Assembly: GCA_030041305.1 (NCBI GenBank)
Contig: JASHOC010000137.1
Coordinates: 1 to 49,831, forward strand
DNA length: 49,831 nucleotides
DNA from: Acidobacteriaceae bacterium
Lineage (GTDB): Bacteria > Acidobacteriota > Terriglobia > Terriglobales > Acidobacteriaceae
Direction: 5' to 3'
Shown: positions 44,143 through 49,831 of the stretch, piece by piece
How positions within the stretch are numbered: the first letter of the stretch is position 1
Layout: every line of letters starts with the position of its first letter
Position numbers and translations under genes: made by a program
The notes under the pieces: generated by a model
The model's input: the letters and a program-made list of their open reading frames with translations, nothing else
Told to the model about the DNA's origin: nothing
The model's database searches: none

Positions 44143-45465
44143 CTAGCGGTAATCTTGCGCCGAAGGATAATAGCCGGGCTTGGCGATCACTTCGAGGTTG
44201 GGCCGGTCGACGCGCACATCGATGGAGCGGTACTTGGCGTCGTAGATGGACTCATGGCTGAGATAGCCAAGCGTGTACTGGTAGCGCGCTTCTTCGGCGA
44301 TTTTGGCGTAGCTCTTCTCGATGCCGTTCACGCCACCCTCGGCGTCCATATCGCCGCCGGTAAGCGCCGTGTATTTGTAGAGAATGTTGTCGTACATGGT
44401 AAAGGGCAGGTGCAGGCGGTCGATCCAGCCTTGGCCCCAGCGGGCCGAGTCGCCCACCAGCGTGGCGTAGACGGCGGTTTTGTTGGTCTGCAGGTAGCGA
44501 ACCACTTCGCGCCAGGTGGCTTTGCTGCCGTATTCCTTGCCGTCAGAGACAACGTAGATGATGCGCCGGCGGTCCTTGGGCCGCGTGGAAAGCTCTTTGG
44601 CCGCCGCCAGGATGGCGTCGTTCAGGGTATGAATTTCCTTGGGGATGGTGATAAAGGTCTGGTTGCCGGCCGAGCGTCCGGGCTGGATGTTGGGATCGGC
44701 GCAATTCCCGTTGACATAGACCGGGCAGCCGGCCAACGGACCGGTGTTGATGGGCACCATGGGGTCAGTCCCTGTCGCCTGGGCCAGCGACAGAACGGCC
44801 GGCAAGCGCGCGCTTTGTGCGCCGGTGAAGCCTGTCCACTCCTTCGAGCCGTTGCTGTAAGTAAACAACGCCGCTTCGTCGTAGGAGGTGAGCGCGCCCT
44901 GAATGGCGCCCAGCGAGTCGTTCACCTTTTCCATGATGTTGGAGGGCAGGCTCTGGTCGACGACGAAGGCGACGGAGAGCGGTTCCGGATCGACGCTGAA
45001 GAGGCTCAGCGGCTCGCGTCGTCCATTTTCGTAGATTTGAAAATCGCGGAAGGTGAGACCGGCAACGGGATTTCCCTTGGAATCCTTGACCGTCACTGGA
45101 ACTTCCACGAAGTTTACGTTGACGACAAAGCGGGTCAGGGCGCCGCTGCCTTCTTCAGGAGGCGTGGTCTGCACCTGGTCCTTTTGCTGAGCCGGCGGCT
45201 GGCTGGCGGGCGGTGGGGGTGGTGGCGCAGGGGTGGCAGGGGCGGAAGTGGAAGAGCCCTGCGGCGTAGGCTGCCCCGCGCCCTTGCCGGGAATGATCGG
45301 ACCTTCTGCGCCCGGTAGCGGCTGCGCTTCTTGCGGGGTGGGCGCATTCGGCACCGGCGCGTTGGGCGGCGAGGACTGCTGGGCTTGGGGCGGGGTGGCC
45401 TCGCTGGCAGGTAGAGCCATGCCGAAAAGCGCAGCCAGAGCGATTGCTGAAACCCATTGCTTCAC
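44143..45465 (-). CDS. Exported VWFA-domain protein, acidobacterial type (1)
   Basis: A 440-residue secreted protein with a Sec signal peptide, a Pro/Ala/Gln-rich linker (about residues 25-110) and a von Willebrand factor A domain of the acidobacterial VWFA-related family. The strand and turn blocks FVEVPVTVKDSKGNPVAGLT, FQIYENGRREPL and RRIIYVVSDGKEYGS are typical. The metal-adhesion motif is degenerate: DQSLPS replaces DxSxS, so metal-dependent binding may be weak. I chose the GTG at 45465 because GGAGGAAG precedes it. It is divergent from a second VWFA gene at 45665, and the two probably have related roles at the cell surface. Confidence 0.82.
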   Translation of the reverse strand: MKQWVSAIALAALFGMALPASEATPPQAQQSSPPNAPVPNAPTPQEAQPLPGAEGPIIPGKGAGQPTPQGSSTSAPATPAPPPPPPASQPPAQQKDQVQTTPPEEGSGALTRFVVNVNFVEVPVTVKDSKGNPVAGLTFRDFQIYENGRREPLSLFSVDPEPLSVAFVVDQSLPSNIMEKVNDSLGAIQGALTSYDEAALFTYSNGSKEWTGFTGAQSARLPAVLSLAQATGTDPMVPINTGPLAGCPVYVNGNCADPNIQPGRSAGNQTFITIPKEIHTLNDAILAAAKELSTRPKDRRRIIYVVSDGKEYGSKATWREVVRYLQTNKTAVYATLVGDSARWGQGWIDRLHLPFTMYDNILYKYTALTGGDMDAEGGVNGIEKSYAKIAEEARYQYTLGYLSHESIYDAKYRSIDVRVDRPNLEVIAKPGYYPSAQDYR

Positions 45466-45664
45466 GGCGAAATCTTCCTCCAACCCCCGCACACTGCCTG
45501 CTTACGCCCGGCCAGTGCGTTCCGCGCAGACCCCAACCGCGCGGCGGGCGCCGCACACTTCACAGAGTATCAGACGCGCGCGGGCCGCGCAGGTTTGCTC
45601 CTCGCGACCCTATTCGGTTGAGGTATGCTCTCTTAGAGGTGATTTGCCCGTCTAATTCGCTATC

Positions 45665-46723
45665 ATGCGGGTCCGATTTGGAGTTGTTCTACTCTCACTA
45701 GCGCTGCTGTGGTTGCCCGCGGCCGGCTGGGCTCAGCTCGCTCCTTCTCCGGACGCGCCGCCGGTAAGCACCGCGCCTCCTCCACCACCGGATCAGCAAC
45801 CAGTGGCCACGTTCAAACTGAACGTGAACCTGGTCGATCTCTTCTTCACCGTCAGGGACAAGAAAGGCGAGCTGGTTCCCCATCTGACCAAGAGCGACTG
45901 CGCGATCTCTGAGGACAAGGTCCCGCAAACGATCAAGACGTTTGCCGCCGAAACCGACCTGCCGCTGACCCTGGGGATTCTGCTCGACACTTCGGGCAGC
46001 CAGGAGCGGGTTCTGCCTCTCGAGCAGGAAGCCGGCAGCCAATTTTTGCAACAGGTGCTGCGGTCCAAGGATGAAGCGTTCCTGATCTCCTTCGACGTAA
46101 ATGTGGACCTGCTGCAAGACTTTACCAACAGCGCCCACGAACTGGCGCACGCCATGAACAAGGCGCAGATCAACACCGCCGGCGGCAACGGAGCGGGCAT
46201 TCCCGGGCTGGGTGGGGGGCCCGTGCCCACCGTGGGCGACCCGAAAGGCACCTTGCTGTACGACGCCATTTATCTTTCCGCGACGGAGAAGCTGAACCAG
46301 GAAACCGGCCGTAAGGCGATGATTATCCTGACCGACGGCGAGGACGAAGGCAGCCGCACCAAGATCGACGCGGCCATTGCCGCGGCGGAGCGAAACAACG
46401 TCATCATCTATGTGATCCTGATTGCCGACCGCGCAGGATACTGGATGCAGGGTATGGGCTATTACGGCTACTCGGCGGCAAAGAAGATCGCGGATGAGAC
46501 CGGCGGCCGGCTGATTGATGTGGGTAATAACGGCCCCAAACTCCAGGCGGCCTTCTCAGAGATTGAAGACGAGCTGCGCACGCAGTACATAGCCACGTAC
46601 ACGCCCACCAACTCCAAGCTCGATGGGACCTTCCGGCACATCGCCGTGCAATGCGGTGAGGGGAACAAGGCGCAGGTCCGCCGGGGCTATTTCGCTAATG
46701 CGCCGCAGAATCCGCAAGACTAG
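45665..46723 (+). CDS. Exported VWFA-domain protein, acidobacterial type (2)
   Basis: A 352-residue secreted protein with signal peptide (about residues 1-23), a short Pro-rich linker and a VWA domain. The MIDAS motif DTSGS is intact in TLGILLDTSGSQE, and the VDLFFTVRDKKGELVPHLTK and AMIILTDGEDEGSR blocks fit the acidobacterial VWFA-related family. It likely binds a protein partner through a divalent metal in the periplasm or at the surface. The ATG at 45665 gives a normal signal. It differs from its divergent neighbour in keeping the MIDAS motif. Confidence 0.87.
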   Translation: MRVRFGVVLLSLALLWLPAAGWAQLAPSPDAPPVSTAPPPPPDQQPVATFKLNVNLVDLFFTVRDKKGELVPHLTKSDCAISEDKVPQTIKTFAAETDLPLTLGILLDTSGSQERVLPLEQEAGSQFLQQVLRSKDEAFLISFDVNVDLLQDFTNSAHELAHAMNKAQINTAGGNGAGIPGLGGGPVPTVGDPKGTLLYDAIYLSATEKLNQETGRKAMIILTDGEDEGSRTKIDAAIAAAERNNVIIYVILIADRAGYWMQGMGYYGYSAAKKIADETGGRLIDVGNNGPKLQAAFSEIEDELRTQYIATYTPTNSKLDGTFRHIAVQCGEGNKAQVRRGYFANAPQNPQD

Positions 46724-47117
46724 GTTTCTGGCCGCATGATTTGAGTTGGTTGAAATCGAGGTTTCCCAGTCTCAAAATCGAGATCTCCGCGCCAGCAGGC
46801 ACAGCTCGCTCACCGGGACCCGAGAGCTGGGGCGCCTCAATTGGTGAAAGATCCTCAGGCGGCCCTGGACTTGGCGGCGAGTTCCCAATTCCTACCTAAA
46901 AAATTCGCTGCTCCAGTTTGGTATGCGCAGACGCCCGGAAGCACACGCGCCGATTACCAGCTGTCCCTTTTTCGGACAACCGGTTACCGAAAGTGTCCCA
47001 AGTCGTAATCTGGCGCAAAGAGTGGCGCCTCGCTAATATCGGCGCAGATGAAAAAAACTTGAGGCGGGCGGTCAAGCTCGTTGACCGGTCGCACCTCAGA
47101 TCCCCGAGGCGTTCGCT
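46724..47117. other. Intergenic region, nothing recognised
   Basis: About 390 bp. No supported gene or repeat. Weak open frames on both strands lack ribosome sites. Confidence 0.4.
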
Positions 47118-47369
47118 ATGCTCACGAACTGCGCCGCTGCTGAAGGTTATGAGATCAGTCCTCGCTTCCGCGCCATCATCGAAGAGCGGATCGAAAGGTT
47201 GGAGCGCGACGCCGCAGCCGACGAAGCGCAGGTGACTCGGCTCGAAGACATCGATCATATCCGTCGCCAACTGCGATTGGTGGCCGCGGAACGGGCCGAG
47301 GCCCTGCGCATGAGGCTTTTCCTCGATCGCGCCAGACCACGCCTGCCGCGCTCGCTCATGGAGATTTGA
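47118..47369 (+). CDS. Small charged helical hypothetical protein (83 residues)
   Basis: An 83-residue product rich in Arg, Glu and Ala with long helical potential (IIEERIERLERDAAADEAQV and a following RRQLRLVAAERAEAL segment), suggesting a coiled coil. GAGG lies 8 nt before the ATG. No family is recognised. It could be a genuine small protein or the tail of a decayed gene. Confidence 0.4.
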   Translation: MLTNCAAAEGYEISPRFRAIIEERIERLERDAAADEAQVTRLEDIDHIRRQLRLVAAERAEALRMRLFLDRARPRLPRSLMEI

Positions 47370-47487
47370 ACCCCGGGAAGATTCTGGAATCGGGAGAGAT
47401 AGCGGTCTCGCGCGAGCCCGCGGACCGTATTCGTTTCTCCCTATCCTCCAGGCGCACAGCGGCCGCCAGTGCGCGCGGCGGCGCTTA

Positions 47488-47927
47488 GAGCCTGTTATGA
47501 ACTTTGGGGCAGACAGCGTTGCGAGCGAAAATCCGGCCAGAACCGGGGTCCCCACGGACGGGTCTTTGTCCGTGGGGTGGAGATGAGGCCGAGCCCGCAG
47601 GCTGTGGCGGGTCCACCGTCAAGGGCGAGAACGAAGTATGGCCGGGATTTCCACCCCAGCGACCAAAGGCCGTCGCTGGGGACCCCGGGATTTCCACCCC
47701 AGCGACCAAAGGCCGTCGCTGGGGACCCCGGGATTTTCGCCGCAACCCTTCGGGACGGGCCGATTTTTCCGATTTCGTTGTCGCTCGTCGCTAGCAGACA
47801 CCCGGTGTTCCACCCCACGGACGAAGAGCACGTCCGTGGGGGCCCCGGTATGCGTCCCTCCTCGCTCCTAGAACTGGGGAAAAATTGGCTCCCGTCGCTG
47901 CCCGCTCCAAAGTTCATAACAGGCTCT
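47488..47927 (+). mobile_element. TA-flanked hairpin-rich MITE-like element B, copy 2 (440 bp)
   Basis: The same element as at 43385 in the same orientation, with the same inverted ends and TA flanks. It is longer because a 43-bp unit starting at 47644 is duplicated. Perfect 10-bp hairpins lie at 47550-47577, 47654-47681, 47697-47724 and 47813-47841; the first and last share one stem sequence, and the middle two share another of similar form. No transposase is encoded. Confidence 0.82.
47644..47729 (+). repeat. 43-bp tandem duplication inside element B copy 2
   Basis: Two identical 43-bp units, each containing one hairpin with the stem CCCCAGCGAC/GTCGCTGGGG and an 8-nt loop. Copy 1 of the element has a single such unit. 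Confidence 0.85.
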
Positions 47928-48052
47928 AGGCAGAACCTGCCGTTGACCGAGGAACCGGTCCAACGTTTCCTTGATCCGCGGAAGAACGCGCAAATCCGGG
48001 CTATCCTTGTCCGTATCCAGCCCGTCTATCATGCTGAAGGCAGGAGGAAGTC

Positions 48053-48928
48053 ATGCGATTGCCGCATGGGGTGTTCCCGGCAGCTCTTCCCGCAGCTTTT
48101 TTGATCGGATTGGCAAGCACGGGCTCCGGCGTCAGCGCGGCGCAATCGACCGCCCAGCCGCAACCCGCCGCCAGCGGGTCAATGCAACCGGCAGCGGCGC
48201 AACCTGCTTCGGCGCCAAAGACGTACACCGTTCCCGTCGGCACCAAGGTCCTCCTCGAACTGCGCAGCTCAATTAACACCAAGAGCGCCAAGCCCGGTGA
48301 CGGCGTTTATCTGGCGTCGACCTTTCCGGTGGTGGTCGGCAACCGGGTGATGATTCCGGCGGGCGTTTACGTGCAGGGCGTGGTCGATCGCGTGGAGCGC
48401 GCCGGCCGGGTGCGCGGCCGGGCCCAGCTCGATATGCACTTCACCTCCATCGTCTTTCCCAATGGCACGGTCGTGGAGATTCCCGGCGTTGTGAATAACC
48501 TGCCCGGCGCCAACAAGCAGGCCGTGAAAGACGATGGCGAAGGCACGATCCAGGAGAATGGCGATAAGGGCCGCAACGCCGGCGAAGTGGCAAAGATTTC
48601 GGTTCCCACAGGGGCTACGGTGGGCGCGATCGGCGGCTTGGGCGCGGGCCATCCGCTGGCCGGCGGTTTGGCTGGCGTGGGCGCGGGGCTCGCGACGGCC
48701 GGCTTGGTTTCGCTGTTCACCCGTGGCGCGGATGTCAACATTGAAGCGGGCAGACAAGTGGAAATGGTGCTGCAGCGGCCACTGCTCCTCGAGCCCGAAA
48801 ATCTGGCGCCCGCGGGAGCTCAGGGAACGCCGCCTGCGCTGGTTCCCGCAGCCGATCAACCGAAACCGATTGAAAAGCCAGGCCGCGCCCCGGTCCCGTG
48901 TCCACCCGGAGGGCTCGGTTGCGAGTAA
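48053..48928 (+). CDS. Exported conserved protein with beta domain and glycine-rich segment
   Basis: A 291-residue secreted protein. After a signal peptide and an Ala/Gln/Pro-rich linker comes a beta-rich domain (TYTVPVGTKVLLELRSSINT, VMIPAGVYVQGVVDRVERAG, IVFPNGTVVEIPG) similar in pattern to TrbI/VirB10-like barrels, then a glycine-zipper-like hydrophobic stretch (VGAIGGLGAGHPLAGGLAGV) that could insert in a membrane. It ends in a Pro-rich tail with two Cys. GCAGGAGGAAGTC before the ATG is strong. It lies 11 nt ahead of the signal peptidase gene, so the two are likely co-transcribed. No specific function can be given. Confidence 0.7.
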   Translation: MRLPHGVFPAALPAAFLIGLASTGSGVSAAQSTAQPQPAASGSMQPAAAQPASAPKTYTVPVGTKVLLELRSSINTKSAKPGDGVYLASTFPVVVGNRVMIPAGVYVQGVVDRVERAGRVRGRAQLDMHFTSIVFPNGTVVEIPGVVNNLPGANKQAVKDDGEGTIQENGDKGRNAGEVAKISVPTGATVGAIGGLGAGHPLAGGLAGVGAGLATAGLVSLFTRGADVNIEAGRQVEMVLQRPLLLEPENLAPAGAQGTPPALVPAADQPKPIEKPGRAPVPCPPGGLGCE

Positions 48929-48939
48929 TCTAAAGAAAG

Positions 48940-49560
48940 ATGTCGACGGCTCCTCAGGATTCCCAAAACACTTTTTCCGGCGCGGGCGATCAGGCTGAAG
49001 CGGCGCCGCCTGCCTCTGCGCCGGCATCGCCGCGGGCGCCTGCGGGGAAGCCCAATTCCTTTGTTTTGTGGGTGCGCGATCTGCTCGTCTCCGCGGCCGC
49101 ATCGGTGTTGATCATCACTTTTCTCTATCAACCGGTGCGCGTGGAAGGCACCAGCATGTTGCCGCGGCTCGAAGATCGCGATCGCCTCTTCATCAACAAA
49201 TTTGCTTACCATATCGAGGCCATCGAACGCGGCGATATTGTCGTCTTTCACTATCCGCGCGATCCCGAAAAAAGTTATATCAAGCGCGTCATCGCCCTGC
49301 CGGGCGACCGCATTCGCATCGACCGCGGCGCGGTGTGGCTCAATGGCAAACGTCTGCGCGAATCCTACGTCCCACTTGAGTACCGCGACACCCGTTCGAT
49401 GCCGGAGATGGTCATCCCGCCCGATTGCTACTTCATGATGGGCGACCATCGCTCTATCTCCTCGGATAGTCGCGAGTTTGGTCCGGTGGAGCGTTCGCTC
49501 ATTTATGGCAAGGCGGTTTTCGTCTACTGGCCGGCCAAGGACGCGGGCGTCCTGCGCTAG
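48940..49560 (+). CDS. lepB: Signal peptidase I
   Basis: A 206-residue membrane-bound serine protease that removes signal peptides from exported proteins. One membrane segment is at about residues 44-63. The catalytic serine S72 is in VEGTSMLP and the general base K115 is in SYIKRVIALPGD. The last conserved box reads MMGDHRSISSDSREFG. A 40-residue Ala/Pro-rich cytoplasmic extension precedes the membrane segment. It follows the exported protein gene at 48053 by 11 nt. The window has many exported proteins, which fits a need for this enzyme, but the link is not specific. Confidence 0.96.
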   Translation: MSTAPQDSQNTFSGAGDQAEAAPPASAPASPRAPAGKPNSFVLWVRDLLVSAAASVLIITFLYQPVRVEGTSMLPRLEDRDRLFINKFAYHIEAIERGDIVVFHYPRDPEKSYIKRVIALPGDRIRIDRGAVWLNGKRLRESYVPLEYRDTRSMPEMVIPPDCYFMMGDHRSISSDSREFGPVERSLIYGKAVFVYWPAKDAGVLR

Positions 49561-49636
49561 AGCGAAAGGATTTCTGGCTTCTGCGGCAGACTGGAGCCGA
49601 TGGCGATGAGCAGCGGCGAGCGGCGCTTTGCTGTCC

Positions 49637-49831
49637 TTACCACTTGAGATGGAAGACCTCGACGGCGGTGCCCCCCATTACCCGGTCGTAGACCTCGGAG
49701 GCTAGGTCCAGGGCCCGGTATTTGGCGAACTCCACCGGGACGTTGCTGGGCAGATCCGCGCCCATCATCACCCGCTCCGGCCCAATGCTCGAAATCATCC
49801 AGCGGATGTCTTCCCCGATGCACCACGAAGT
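49637..49831 (-). CDS. Amidohydrolase C-terminal end (partial)
   Basis: The last 64 residues of a protein that enters from beyond the right edge of the window. It reads SSIGPERVMMGADLPSNVPV followed by EFAKYRALDL and ends FHLKW. The 'GPERV..GAD.P' block with its acidic residue is the last metal-ligand region of amidohydrolase-2 (PF04909) enzymes. The first metal motif is not in the window, so the identification rests on this end alone. Confidence 0.65.
   Translation of the reverse strand, partial: TSWCIGEDIRWMISSIGPERVMMGADLPSNVPVEFAKYRALDLASEVYDRVMGGTAVEVFHLKW

Noticed and set aside
44101..45318. Long plus-strand frame opposite the first VWFA gene
   Set aside because: Shadow frame without ribosome site; the minus strand carries a signal peptide and VWA blocks.

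Overview
The window looks like a chromosome segment of an Acidobacteriota species (class Terriglobia/Acidobacteriia type). The evidence is the gene content: an Oar-like TonB-dependent receptor with a carboxypeptidase regulatory domain, two VWFA-domain proteins of the acidobacterial type, ADOP-type permease remnants, many exported beta-propeller and FG-GAP proteins, and small CxxC proteins. No rRNA, tRNA or CRISPR array was found.

Layout. 1-2.1 kb: the end of an ISAs1-family insertion sequence, a HAD phosphatase and an aldo/keto reductase. 2.1-7.0 kb: a gene-poor, repeat-rich stretch with five of the eight copies of a 117-bp palindromic element, a heptamer-based tandem repeat, a membrane TPR protein, a lysine-rich histone H1-like protein and broken ADOP permease pieces. 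7.0-12 kb: a periplasmic redox operon (di-heme peroxidase, cupredoxin-like lipoprotein, YVTN propeller lipoprotein) divergent from a sugar porter. 12-26.6 kb: a sugar or sugar-acid oxidation neighbourhood with a TonB receptor, a 6-phosphogluconolactonase-like lactonase, an exported DUF1080/FG-GAP protein, an exported amidohydrolase, an exported enolase-superfamily dehydratase, a PQQ dehydrogenase with an inserted cytochrome c domain, and an NHL propeller. 26.6-31.3 kb: a transposase remnant split by the palindromic element, a PilT-type ATPase, small proteins and an SDR.

31.3-41.9 kb is the most coherent block. It holds the glyoxylate shunt (aceA-aceB) with a divergent TPR-HTH regulator, then a full polyhydroxybutyrate system: thiolase and acetoacetyl-CoA reductase on the + strand, phasin, PhaE-like protein and class III PhaC on the - strand, and the regulator PhaR divergent from the phasin. 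I find a shared 17-nt palindrome, ATGYYGCA-N-YGCRRCAY, in the phasin/phaR intergenic region, upstream of aceA, and twice upstream of the SDR at 30.9 kb. It fits the CTGC-N3-GCAG type reported for PhaR. This suggests one PhaR regulon tying storage polymer synthesis to acetyl-CoA recycling through the glyoxylate shunt.

42-49.8 kb: an exported metallo-beta-lactamase-fold protein that has lost its metal motif, two copies of a second TA-flanked hairpin-rich element (one abutting a third small element), a divergent pair of VWFA proteins, an exported conserved protein, signal peptidase I, and the 3' end of an amidohydrolase. The two candidates for undescribed biology are the 117-bp palindromic family (eight near-identical copies, all in one orientation) and the PhaR-like operator set that includes aceA.
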